Shown in pieces: positions 25,610 through 33,142 of a DNA stretch of 64,000 nucleotides. The notes beneath the pieces are model-generated. The model did no database searches. It was not told where the DNA came from and worked only from the letters and a program-made list of their open reading frames with translations. How positions within the stretch are numbered: the first letter of the stretch is position 1; every line of letters starts with the position of its first letter. Source of the DNA: Mesorhizobium sophorae (GTDB lineage Bacteria; Pseudomonadota; Alphaproteobacteria; Rhizobiales; Rhizobiaceae); contig NZ_NNRI01000021.1 in the NCBI RefSeq assembly GCF_002270415.1, positions 310,001 through 374,000 of the forward strand. Direction: 5' to 3'. A program made the position numbers and the translations under genes.

Positions 25610-27134
25610 CGTCGTTGCCTGCGGAAGTGAGTTGATCGTAACGGTCGAGCTTGTGGGGCTGTACGACCGTATCCTTTTTGCGGACATGCTCCGGCAGCCT
25701 TGTTTCGACCGGCGGTGGAGCGCCACGCGCGATCCGGCGGCGTTCGAGCGCGACGTGAACCGATCTCGAATGAGAGGCCCCGGCCTGCAAGGCATCTTCG
25801 ACGGCGGCCTGGAGTTCGGTGGCGCCGTAGAGGTCGAGCAGTTTGAGCATGGCATTGGTGATCGCGCCGATATTGGCGCCGCGCTCGGCGGCGTGGATCA
25901 TCAGTTTCTGGCAGGCCGGCACGGCGCGCGTCAAACTGTTGAGGCCCCGATGCTGGCGCGCTTCGCGCTTGACGGCGACGAGCGCCTTGAGGTGCCGGGG
26001 GTCTTCGATCTGCTGGCCCCGGTCGTAGCTGCGGCGGTGGCTGGCGATCATCGTGGCGGCATCGAATATCCGGACCTGGGCGAGATCGGCGCGCACGGTG
26101 AGCGTGCGCCGGACATGAGTATGGGGAACCGAGTAATCGTTCAGGTCGAAGCGGACATAGGGTGTCTTTCCGACCTTCGCGGCGATCTGCTCCTCGATGG
26201 GGTACGGGTTGGTGGGCAATGGCAGAAGCATGGGCTGCTCCTGCGCAAACACCTGACGAACCGTCATCGTCCGGTCCTCGGGGCATGGCCGGTCGGCGGC
26301 CTGGTTGCGGCACCATTGTTCGGCCTGGGCATTCAGATCGTCGAGGTCCTTGAACTTGCGGGCGATGAAGAAGGCTTCCCGGATGTGGCGAATGGCGCGC
26401 TCGACGCGGCCCTTTTCGTTGCCCCGCGCCACGGCGACGGGACGGGGCTCGAAGCGATAATGGCCCGCGAAGGCCAGAAGTGTCGGATGGAACCGGATGG
26501 CATCGCCGTGACGCTCAAGCACAGCGCTCTTAAGGTTGTCATAGAGCAGCACCCTGGGCAAACCATTCCAGGCGTTGAACGCACCGGCGTGGCCGCGCAG
26601 GAAGTTTTCCATGCGGGCATCAAGAAAGAAGCGCAGATAGATGTCGCGCGAGTAGGACAACACCATGACGAAGGCCATCAGCGGGCGGCGAGCCTTGCCG
26701 ATTTCGATGTGACCAAAATGCGCCCAGTCGACCTGGCCTTGCTCGCCCGGCAGGGTGCGCAGACGCAGGAACGCTTCCGCAGCCTTGCGCGGACGGTGGA
26801 GCGCGATCATATGCCGGAAGTGGGAGGACGAGCCCTTGTAGCCGCGCTCCTGCACCATCCCGTACAGGCGGCTGGCGGTCAGGTCTGGATATGTCTCAAG
26901 CGTCCGCTGGACGAACGGCAGATACTGGTCGACCTCGGCGGGACGTATCACCGGCCTGTGGCGGGGCAGACCGGCCTCCTTCAGAACCCGGAAGACCGTC
27001 GTATGGTGGCAATGCAATTGCGTTGCGATCGTTCCACAGCGCCACCTCTCAACGTGGTACAGGCGCAGGATCATCGCTTCCTTCTCGGCGGATATGGTCA
27101 TCGGTTGGGTCTCCATAGTCGTGTTGACGGACAT
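25602..27134 (-). CDS. istA: IS21-family transposase IstA
   Basis: A 510-aa DDE transposase. N-terminal HTH (IATQLHCHHTTVFRVLKEAGL), catalytic core with QVDWAHFGHIEIG (first Asp), LLYDNLKSAVLERHG (second Asp) and KGRVERAIRHIREAFF (Glu), and a basic C-terminus. It overlaps istB by 8 bp. Its 5' end overlaps the zinc-finger ORF at 27049-27546. The start at 27134 is the first possible; a later ATG at the MTISAEKE position would also fit the family. Confidence 0.9.
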   Translation of the reverse strand: MSVNTTMETQPMTISAEKEAMILRLYHVERWRCGTIATQLHCHHTTVFRVLKEAGLPRHRPVIRPAEVDQYLPFVQRTLETYPDLTASRLYGMVQERGYKGSSSHFRHMIALHRPRKAAEAFLRLRTLPGEQGQVDWAHFGHIEIGKARRPLMAFVMVLSYSRDIYLRFFLDARMENFLRGHAGAFNAWNGLPRVLLYDNLKSAVLERHGDAIRFHPTLLAFAGHYRFEPRPVAVARGNEKGRVERAIRHIREAFFIARKFKDLDDLNAQAEQWCRNQAADRPCPEDRTMTVRQVFAQEQPMLLPLPTNPYPIEEQIAAKVGKTPYVRFDLNDYSVPHTHVRRTLTVRADLAQVRIFDAATMIASHRRSYDRGQQIEDPRHLKALVAVKREARQHRGLNSLTRAVPACQKLMIHAAERGANIGAITNAMLKLLDLYGATELQAAVEDALQAGASHSRSVHVALERRRIARGAPPPVETRLPEHVRKKDTVVQPHKLDRYDQLTSAGNDDE

Positions 27135-27546
27135 AGGCCCCTCGGCGACGCACGAAGCCGCCGCGAAAGAACGGCGGCAGCCGACAACTGCAGCGCCGGC
27201 AGCACGGAGCCGGAGGGATCGATGGCACCGCTTCAGCGGTGACGTCGTCCAGTGCGACGGTGCCGTCGATCAGGGGCGCGTTCAGTCGTGAACCATCCGG
27301 CAGACAAGGTGCAGACTGATGCGTCACGTTGTTTTTGCAGCGCTGGCGATATCGGCGGGAGCGGTCGGCGTGGGCAAAGCGGCCCCGGCGGGTGTTCTGG
27401 TAGCGCAGCCCCGCCGCACGCAGACTGTCACGGCGGGCTTCATGGGCGCAGTCAGAACCACAGAAGCGCTGACCCCGATCGCAATGCCGGCAAAGCAAGA
27501 CCTGTGAGCGGCACCGTGCGCAGAGAAAGAAACGACCGGTTTGCAT
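27049..27546 (-). CDS. Zinc-finger ORF upstream of istA
   Basis: A 165-aa basic protein with several Cys pairs: CARCRSQVLLCRHCDRGQRFC, CAHEARRDSLRAAGLRYQ, RRGRFAHADRSRRYRQR and a second CCRRCSC motif followed by FVRRRG. This pattern is familiar from ORFs that precede istA in rhizobial IS21 elements. It lies inside the IS21 ends and overlaps istA by about 85 bp in another frame. A nucleic-acid-binding accessory role is plausible but unproven. Confidence 0.6.
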   Translation of the reverse strand: MQTGRFFLCARCRSQVLLCRHCDRGQRFCGSDCAHEARRDSLRAAGLRYQNTRRGRFAHADRSRRYRQRCKNNVTHQSAPCLPDGSRLNAPLIDGTVALDDVTAEAVPSIPPAPCCRRCSCRLPPFFRGGFVRRRGAYVRQHDYGDPTDDHIRREGSDDPAPVPR

Positions 27547-28497
27547 TGCGGCGGCGAACCTCTCGGAACGCCGTCGGGATTGCGGGGAAAAGCTCGACGG
27601 AATGCGCCAATGCCATTATGCTGGCGCATACCGTGAACCAGTCGGCATCAGTGCCCGGGGACCTGCAAGTCCCCTCACACGGGCCGTTGGGATAGGACAT
27701 CGAGTTTACGTGGTAGTGGGTCGATGTCTGATTGCGGCGCTCCGCACATGTAGCATGCGCGGACGCAGCGCGGGATGCGCCTCAGTCGCCCTCCGGGCTC
27801 CTGTCGGCGCATCCCGCGCTCTCATCCCCAACCAAATCAGATCATCAGCGTCATTCAGCACCACTCCGAGCCGAATTCCGCATCAATTCCCTCTCGGCGC
27901 CATCTATACGCGGTTCTCAACCGCCATCGACACAGCGCGGCGCGGCAAGGCTGACGCCCAGTTCACCGACTTGCGCGTCATCTATCTTGTCAAGCAATAT
28001 GGTCTGCGCTCGCGCTACGACCGGCTGCGCGAGCGGGGAATGCTGACAAAAGCAGAAGCCTGCGCAAAACTCGGGATCACCGAATGTACCCTGGTCAGAT
28101 GGGCGAAATACGACATCGTGAAAAGACATGCCTACAACGGCTATATCGGCCTCTATGAGCTGCCAGGACCGCACGTCCCAGCCAAGCAGTGCAGCCGATG
28201 GAACCAGCTCGCCCATCGGGCAGAAGCCATCCGCCGACTCAACTCCTCAAAATGCTCCGATCTCAAGGAAAGGGCTGTAGTATGAAGCCAGTTAGTTTGT
28301 AAAAAGGCAGAACCCCTGGTCGTCATGCGCCAGAATCTTGATGATATGACCCTTGCGTCCACGGAAGCAGAAGATCGCGCCAGTGTGCGGGTCGAGCGCA
28401 AGCACCTGCTGCACCATGCGTGCCAGGCTGTTGATCCCGCGGCGCATATCGGTCGCGCCGCAGCACAGGTAAATCCGGTCGGTCGGCACCACCGTGA

Positions 28498-28935
28498 TCA
28501 CCTGGTCAACTCCGCCAGAACGATGTGCAGCGCTGTCGGATCGACGATCCCGTCGATCCGCAATCGCGCGCCGTTCGCAAAGGCCACGACGATCCTGCCG
28601 GCCGGGTCCGGGCAATCGGCGACGGGGCGTTCGACCTCGGGCAGATCGCTCACGTCGATGCGCGCGAAGGTCGCCATCGCCTGATCGGCATCAGGCTCGC
28701 CGCCGGCCATCTGCTTGCGCCAGGCATAGAGCTGTGATGGGGCTACGCCGAACGCTTGCGCGACCTCGGTCACCGACGACCCCGCCGCGCTCGCCAGGTC
28801 GACCAACGCGCGCTTCTCAGTGCAGCTCCACAGCCTTCGTTGCCGCGCGCGCCCGGGCGTCGTTGCACAATCTTCGGCCGCCGCCGCACCGCTTAACTCG
28901 GCGACCAAATCGCCCTCTGCATGTTCCAATGTCAT
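28498..28935 (-). CDS. tnpA: IS66 accessory protein TnpA of IS66-1
   Basis: A 145-aa HTH protein: RRLWSCTEKRALVDLASAAGSSVTEVAQAFGVAPSQLYAWRKQ is the IS66 OrfA/IS3-like HTH, followed by the conserved PAGRIVVAFANGARLRIDG. Its stop overlaps the GTG start of tnpB. It is intact and lies next to the right terminal repeat at 28992. With tnpB and tnpC broken it cannot support transposition in cis. Confidence 0.85.
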   Translation of the reverse strand: MTLEHAEGDLVAELSGAAAAEDCATTPGRARQRRLWSCTEKRALVDLASAAGSSVTEVAQAFGVAPSQLYAWRKQMAGGEPDADQAMATFARIDVSDLPEVERPVADCPDPAGRIVVAFANGARLRIDGIVDPTALHIVLAELTR

Positions 28936-28992
28936 GGCGCGAAAACTCCATGTTCATCGGCCTATTGCAAGGTGCCTTGGCGCACCGCTTAC

Positions 28993-29731
28993 GATTTATC
29001 CGCAGGCCTTCCTCGGCGATTACCGCGGCATCCTGATGAGCGATGGCTATACCGCTTGGCGCCCCATGTTGGATGTATGGCCCATGCCAGACGTCGCTTC
29101 GTGGATGCCCTCAAGGCAAGAAAGAAAGGCGGCGGTCCGCCGGAGCAGGCGCTGAAGGTTCTTTGAACAGCTCTACCGGATTGAAAAGCAAGCGCGCGAC
29201 GAAAAACCGGACAAAGGTGAAACGCAGGCCAGCTGCATTCGCCGCTTCCGCCAGCAACACAGCGTCCCCATCCTGAACGCCCTCAAGGTATGGCTCGACG
29301 ACATCGCCCCGAAGGTCTTGCCCGATAGCAAGATCGGCGACGCCGTGTCCTACACCCTGAACCAGTGGGAATACCTGACACGCTACACAGAAGACGGCAG
29401 GATGCCGATCGACAACAACCTCCTCGAACGCGACATCCGAATCTTTGCCACCGGCAGAAAGTCCTGGCTGTTCAGCGACACCGTGGACGGAGCCAGGGCG
29501 AGCGCCGTCGTCTACAGCCTCATGCTGACATGCCGAGCTTGCGGCATCGAGCCCTTGGCTTATCTGCGCCACGTCCTCAGCGAACTGCCGCAGCGCGCAA
29601 CAGATGCCGACATCACAGACCTGCTGCCCTTCAACTTCGCCAAAGCCGACGCGGCCTGATCAAAAGCGACCGCAGGATACGCCCATCACATCAACCGGAC
29701 CGCATCAACGTTCATGGAAATGAGCGCTTAC
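28993..29731 (+). pseudogene. IS66 TnpC C-terminal remnant (fourth IS66)
   Basis: Plus-strand pieces: FLGDYRGILMSDGYTAWR, then after a frameshift MAHARRRFVDALKARKKGG, then after a second shift LYRIEKQARDEKP through DNNLLERDIRIFATGRKSWLFS (Glu of the DDE triad) to the stop at 29659. GCGCTTAC at 29724-29731 matches an IS66 end. The N-terminal half is gone; its left edge coincides with the end of IS66-1 at 28992, suggesting recombination between IS66 elements. Confidence 0.85.
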
Positions 29732-29861
29732 TATCGTGTTGCCGATGCTGGAAGCTTGGCGCAGCATGCGCACAAGGGCTGCCTAACGGAAAAATGGATG
29801 TTGAATCACCAGCGAAGCCCCTTGTCACATCACAATCGACTCATCGATCCCAGGACGTGCT
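29732..29861. other. Short gap, nothing recognised
   Basis: No gene, repeat or regulatory signal is apparent between the IS66 remnant end and the stop of the DUF6527 gene. Confidence 0.5.
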
Positions 29862-30317
29862 CTAGATTTTTCTTTCGTATAGATCCGGACGGGCTCGCCA
29901 AGGCTCGACACCGGTGTCCCCACACCAGTAGATTCTTCCGTCTCTAAGCCAGAAATGGCTCATGCACCCTTTGTTTCTCCAAACAGAGGGATGCAACGTC
30001 GGCCTCCCGTCTTGGCTTAGCTCAATATGCCACCTGGGTTTATGAGGCGGATGCATCGGTAACGAAACTACCTCGCCACAGCCACAGGGACACCTAAAGA
30101 GCGACCAGTATGGTCGGCCTTTGTGTACGACCGTGATGAACTGTCCTGGCCGGATCGTGTCATTCGGAGGTGTTTTCTCGACGACTTCATTCCGAGCGAA
30201 AAGTAGACCCGGCAGTCGCTCCTCAGAAGGAGTTCGATTGGCGGATGTTTTTGGAATGCGTGGACCGAGGATGATTTCCTCCAGCCGCCGCACGAACTTT
30301 AGTAGCCAAGACCACAT
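29862..30317 (-). CDS. DUF6527-family zinc-binding protein of the ubiquitin-like operon
   Basis: A 151-aa protein. A central CPCGCGE cluster (Cys76, 78, 80), a downstream GCMSHFWLRDGRIYWC with Cys118, His121 and Cys132, and LHPSVW between them are the DUF6527 pattern and suggest a bound zinc. I chose the ATG at 30317, 5 bp after the stop of the E1 gene; a longer frame from 30410 overlaps that gene. It is the last gene of a four-gene operon with Ubl, E2 and JAB-E1 proteins. Proteins of this family recur with bacterial ubiquitin-like systems but their activity is not assigned; an E3-like or substrate adaptor role is a guess. Confidence 0.75.
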   Translation of the reverse strand: MWSWLLKFVRRLEEIILGPRIPKTSANRTPSEERLPGLLFARNEVVEKTPPNDTIRPGQFITVVHKGRPYWSLFRCPCGCGEVVSLPMHPPHKPRWHIELSQDGRPTLHPSVWRNKGCMSHFWLRDGRIYWCGDTGVEPWRARPDLYERKI

Positions 30318-30322
30318 ACGAA

Positions 30323-31777
30323 TTAACTCAGCTTGCCTAGTGACGGCATACTGAGCCGATAGCCGTTCTCCGGCTTGAGTAATAAGCCATTCGGACCGCA
30401 GCAAAAGCATTCGGCGTTGTCCTTTGGCATATTGCTGTGAATTGCCATATGCACGAAGTCGTACCAGATATTATCGCGGCGAATGTCGCTCGGAAGCCGT
30501 CGATAGGGGCGCACCAGATCAAACAATGTCGCTACGGCCATATCGGCGGTCGCACTGGTGAACGGACCTACTCCGGGAGCCTGCTCGCCGCCCCCGACCA
30601 GATAGTGCTCCTTTCGAAGCGTTTCTGGATCCAGCTCCGCCAGCTCCGGACGTGCCTTTAGTGCACTCTCATAACTGAGCTTTTCCTCAGTCACCACGCC
30701 TTGGCACCTCAAGCACGCACCATATTCCGGAAGAACTGTGCTAACTCGGCCTCTATGGTCACGTAGATAAGGCTGATGCTCCTGGTCAAGATCAATCTTG
30801 CCGGTGAGCCCGCAGTCGATAAGTCCTTGGCAGTAGTAATACAATGCCTGATTAAGCACTTCCCTTCCCGCAACATCGTCAGTGCATCCGAACACCAGGT
30901 CAGCACTAGAAATTGCATCGATCGCTTCTGGAGACTCGTTCACATATGCCTCAGTGGCAACGACAGTCACCAGTAAGCCTAGATCTCGTATGTATCGGGC
31001 TAACGTGGCTGCCTTGCTCTCGCCGATATCGCAACGGCGATATCCGCGGACGCGGTTCAGATTGCTATCTTCGAGCAAATCGCCATCGATAATAATGAGT
31101 TCGCCAACACCCGCGCGGGCGACGAGTGTGGCGACCGAAGACCCCGTTCCGCCACCTCCGACGATTGCTATTCGCAAGGATTTGAGCTTCTCGTTGAAGG
31201 GCTTGCCAAACGCAGCTTCCTGGCGCCTTAGCAGTTCCGACGGAGCGGCATCATCTGCCCTGCCGATATGAACTCCCAAGTCCGTCCCAAGAACACAGAC
31301 ATGCCGGACATCAGCCACACAGTCGGGGGCCGCACCCAGCCGAACTCTCGCACGCCACTGCCCGTCAGCCAAAACCATCGCGACAAGTGATACGTCAGGG
31401 CCGTTGCAGCCAGCGTATCCCCTAAGAATGCTCTGTTCGTTCTGATCATCCTTGCTTGAGAAATCCAGAATGCCTCTGGGATGACAATGAGCGAACCCGA
31501 GTTCGAGCCGCTCCTGCTCGCAACGAACGTAGATATCCTGAAACTTGCGCAGATTGATGCGCAAGTGAACCGGGGAACTGTCTAGCACCCAGTCGCCATC
31601 CATCTCAATTATGTCAATACCCACGAAACGTGCTGACGGCGGCAGACCCGCTACAGCCCTGTCCATTTTGCGGAAGAGAACCAGCGCGCCGCGCTCGTGA
31701 GCGTCAGGGTGCCCCATCAACCAACTCTTGAGCTTATTGTCGAGAGAACCGGTAATCGAAATGCGATGTCCGTTCAT
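30323..31777 (-). CDS. JAB deubiquitinase-like domain fused to E1-like ThiF enzyme
   Basis: A 484-aa two-domain protein. Residues ~1-170 form a JAB/JAMM peptidase: Glu28 and the motif HCHP (97-100), Ser107 and Asp110 in the exact H-x-H-P-x6-S-x2-D spacing, so the metal site looks intact. Residues ~190-480 form an E1/ThiF adenylating domain: IAIVGGGGTGSS (205-214), IIDGD (229-233), SNLNR (238-242), DLVFGCTDD (293-301), and two CxxC pairs (355/358 and 457/460) that would bind zinc. The catalytic Cys is not certain; Cys322 is a candidate. The ATG overlaps the E2 stop by ATGA. The protein could both process and activate the Ubl encoded two genes upstream. Confidence 0.88.
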   Translation of the reverse strand: MNGHRISITGSLDNKLKSWLMGHPDAHERGALVLFRKMDRAVAGLPPSARFVGIDIIEMDGDWVLDSSPVHLRINLRKFQDIYVRCEQERLELGFAHCHPRGILDFSSKDDQNEQSILRGYAGCNGPDVSLVAMVLADGQWRARVRLGAAPDCVADVRHVCVLGTDLGVHIGRADDAAPSELLRRQEAAFGKPFNEKLKSLRIAIVGGGGTGSSVATLVARAGVGELIIIDGDLLEDSNLNRVRGYRRCDIGESKAATLARYIRDLGLLVTVVATEAYVNESPEAIDAISSADLVFGCTDDVAGREVLNQALYYYCQGLIDCGLTGKIDLDQEHQPYLRDHRGRVSTVLPEYGACLRCQGVVTEEKLSYESALKARPELAELDPETLRKEHYLVGGGEQAPGVGPFTSATADMAVATLFDLVRPYRRLPSDIRRDNIWYDFVHMAIHSNMPKDNAECFCCGPNGLLLKPENGYRLSMPSLGKLS

Positions 31778-32196
31778 GGGCGCCTTGCGTCAGGGTACTT
31801 AAAGGCCCACGAAATCCGATCCATAATCGTTTGGACGTTGTCGACCTTTGGTTTCCAAGGATTTTTGTTCCAGTGCCTAGACCACCGGCAAAACACCACG
31901 CCTTCGTGAGTACGTGAATCCTCATTGGGACTAGGCCCGCCAGTGTTTGGTATTGGCTTGCCGTCAGCCCTATGCAAGCGCGGGTGAACCCAGAACATGT
32001 CGCCACCAGAGGCATTGTAGTTCTGCGGAATAACATACAAAACATCGACGGCATCCGCGGGCTTTCCATCAGCCAGATAAACGCCTTTCGATAGCGGAAA
32101 TTTTTTGAATATAAGAAAACGGGCGCCCTCTTCTTCTTTAAAATCGACGCCGGCTTTATTGAGTATCGCGTAGTCAGAATCGAACAATAGGGACAT
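31774..32196 (-). CDS. E2-like ubiquitin-conjugating enzyme (Prok-E2 family E)
   Basis: A 140-aa protein with the look of a prokaryotic E2/UBC-fold enzyme: KGVYLADGKPADAVDVLYVIP, the MFWVHPRL strand, a loop, then HEGVVFCRWSRHW with Cys103 as the likely thioester residue, and a C-terminal helix (NVQTIMDRISWAFKY). It starts within the Ubl stop (TAATG) and ends within the E1 start (ATGA), so the three genes are translationally coupled. Prok-E2_E proteins are consistently found with multiubiquitin/ThiF/DUF6527 genes. Expected role: receives the Ubl from the E1-like partner and transfers it to a target or lipid; the target is unknown. Confidence 0.82.
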   Translation of the reverse strand: MSLLFDSDYAILNKAGVDFKEEEGARFLIFKKFPLSKGVYLADGKPADAVDVLYVIPQNYNASGGDMFWVHPRLHRADGKPIPNTGGPSPNEDSRTHEGVVFCRWSRHWNKNPWKPKVDNVQTIMDRISWAFKYPDARRP

Positions 32197-32441
32197 TATC
32201 CATTTCCGGCTTCGGAGCTTGCATCCTGCGCGTAAAATTTTTCGATCCCCGACTGCCGCAGATCGATTGATTCATCCCGCCCAACCAGCTGCCCGGGCTG
32301 GCCCGGCATTTTCATATACAAGTCCATGCTATCTGGCATGCCAGGGCCTACGCCTCGCACCTCCGCGCCGGTTATGGTCCGGTTGTCCCATTCGTAAATT
32401 TCGCTTTCGATTTTGAATTTATACTTCTCTTTGGCAGCCAT
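32196..32441 (-). CDS. Ubiquitin-like protein, single multiubiquitin-type domain
   Basis: An 81-aa protein with YKFKIESEIYEWDNRTITGAEV, GPGMPDSMDLYMKMPG and VGRDESIDLRQSGIEKFYA, matching one repeat of the bacterial multiubiquitin (β-grasp) domain. The C-terminus ends in SEAGNG rather than a Gly-Gly, so conjugation would need processing by the JAB domain or use a different tail. It is the first gene of the operon. Its Shine-Dalgarno sequence (AGAAGGA, 32449-32455) lies in bases that are codons of an aminotransferase gene remnant. Confidence 0.82.
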   Translation of the reverse strand: MAAKEKYKFKIESEIYEWDNRTITGAEVRGVGPGMPDSMDLYMKMPGQPGQLVGRDESIDLRQSGIEKFYAQDASSEAGNG

Positions 32442-32442
32442 A

Positions 32443-32494
32443 AGCTTCGATCCTTCTCTCGTAGTTGCTCGGTTCCCTGCTTGCCCAAGCGCAT
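32443..32494 (-). pseudogene. 5' stub of a second aminotransferase gene
   Basis: From an ATG at 32494 the stub encodes MRLGKQGTEQLREKDRS, matching MSLSNLGTEQLREKDRN of the intact aminotransferase at 12541-13947, then abruptly joins the Ubl ATG (32441) in a different frame. Upstream sequence to about 32640 is also homologous to 13948-14090. The ubiquitin-like operon has therefore replaced or been inserted behind the first ~17 codons of this gene. Confidence 0.8.
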
Positions 32495-32644
32495 CGTCTC
32501 CCTTCTCGCGAATTCATGGAGAACACCCGGCCAGCCGCCTCTCTATATCAGAAACGCCTCTCGAATTTCGCGGGAATGCACGTCTTTCGCCGACGAATTC
32601 TCGGAATCGGCATCAAACGCCGTGAAAACGAGGGCTTCGAGGAT

Positions 32645-33142
32645 TTACCGTTGCCTCAGAGCGGACAAGGGGATTGGTGAATTTGATTTCACCGGTTTCG
32701 TCACGACAAGGCTGTAGTATTGATCGATACCCAAGCCTGCCTGCAGCAATCTCTCCATGAAATCCTGATACGCAGCCATGGAAGGAGATGAAACGCGCAT
32801 CAAATAGTCGATCCGCCCCCCGATGGCCCAGCAGTCCAGGATTTCCGGAATCTCTTGGATCGCAGTCTCGAAGTGCCGTTGATCCTCGAGACGATGGCGA
32901 TCCAGAACCACCTCCACCATTATGGAGATGATACCCCCGATGAGGGCTGGACTGAGTCGCGCATAGAACCCCTCAATGATCCCTTCGGCTTCGAGCACAC
33001 GGAGTCGCTCCGAACAGGCCGACGCCGAAAGATGAACACGCTTTGCGAGTTCGCTCTTCGAAATCCGACCATTTGACTGGATCTCTGAGAGAATCCGGAC
33101 GTCCCAAGCGTCTAGGCGCACAGGAGAGGGTTTCGACTTCAT
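32645..33142 (-). CDS. Lrp/AsnC-family transcriptional regulator
   Basis: A 165-aa protein with an N-terminal HTH (DAWDVRILSEIQSNGRISKSELAKRVHLSASACSERLRVLEAEGII) and a C-terminal RAM effector domain (IMVEVVLDRHR, IPEILDCWAIGGRIDYLMRV). Lrp-type regulators sense amino acids and usually act locally. It lies between the stub of an aminotransferase gene and the fumarase gene, which fits a regulator of the amino-acid catabolic cluster. A decayed copy of its 3' end is fused to fumarase pieces at 13983-14357. Confidence 0.88.
   Translation of the reverse strand: MKSKPSPVRLDAWDVRILSEIQSNGRISKSELAKRVHLSASACSERLRVLEAEGIIEGFYARLSPALIGGIISIMVEVVLDRHRLEDQRHFETAIQEIPEILDCWAIGGRIDYLMRVSSPSMAAYQDFMERLLQAGLGIDQYYSLVVTKPVKSNSPIPLSALRQR

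Larger units (their letters stand above)
24507..27932 (-). mobile_element. IS21-family element inside the serine recombinase gene
   Basis: Begins TGTTAACGGC and ends (complement) TGTCGATGGC, with further matches inward (GAGAA, CGCG, ATGG), the TG...CA ends of IS21. CAGCG is duplicated at 24502-24506 and 27933-27937. Length 3426 bp. The 27547-27932 stretch holds no gene and corresponds to the left-end region where IS21 elements keep multiple repeats. Confidence 0.9.
22737..28285 (+). pseudogene. Large serine recombinase, split by IS21
   Basis: The N-terminal 589 codons (22737-24506) carry the resolvase domain (AYLYIRQSS with the nucleophilic Ser, SRLARNNADW), the recombinase domain, the zinc ribbon (CGRCGCHM) and the coiled coil. 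IS21 follows with the 5-bp duplication CAGCG, producing an early stop. The last ~115 codons (27933-28285) contain the C-terminal HTH (MLTKAEACAKLGITECTLVRW). The intact version is at 56383-58500. The truncated form keeps the catalytic parts but lacks the terminal DNA-binding module. Confidence 0.9.
21466..28299 (+). mobile_element. Large-serine-recombinase element, copy 1 (with IS21 inside)
   Basis: A unit shared base-for-base with 55112-58513 except for an IS21 insertion. The left edge reads TTG-TAACTCACTTGG and the right edge CCAGTTAG-TTTG; TTG is the common core. Gene order: DUF5372 protein, HTH protein, ~95-aa protein, recombinase. Its borders fall exactly within tnpB. No terminal inverted repeats of transposon type are seen, as expected for serine integrase elements. 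Confidence 0.85.
21321..28501 (-). pseudogene. tnpB: IS66 TnpB of IS66-1, split by the serine-recombinase element
   Basis: The N-terminal half (28501 to about 28299) starts at GTG overlapping the tnpA stop: VITVVPTDRIYLCCGATDMRRG, then CFRGRKGHIIKILAHDDQGFCLF. The C-terminal half (21467 to 21321) resumes with YKRL and TKAQLSLLLDGIDWRRPSK. Joining them reproduces the uninterrupted TnpB motif CLFYKRL. The interruption is at the same codon as in the tnpB of IS66-2. Confidence 0.9.
14358..28992 (-). mobile_element. IS66-family element (IS66-1), heavily interrupted
   Basis: Terminal inverted repeats GTAAGCGGTGCGCC-(A/C)-AGGCACCTT lie at 14358 and, inverted, at 28992. Genes read minus: tnpA, tnpB, tnpC and a UPF0149 passenger. 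It is broken by a serine-recombinase element in tnpB, by IS5 in tnpC and by IS1111 plus a group II intron in the last codons of tnpC; without them it is about 3.2 kb. The 8-bp flanks (GTTCTTCG and GATTTATC) do not match, so the surroundings were rearranged after insertion. Confidence 0.85.

Noticed and set aside
25560..27242. 560-codon plus-strand frame
   Set aside because: It is antisense to istA and istB, which have clear catalytic motifs; the plus frame has no recognisable domain.
27602..28285. 227-aa independent protein
   Set aside because: Only the part from 27933 is coding: it is the severed C-terminus of the serine recombinase, joined by chance to the IS21 end.
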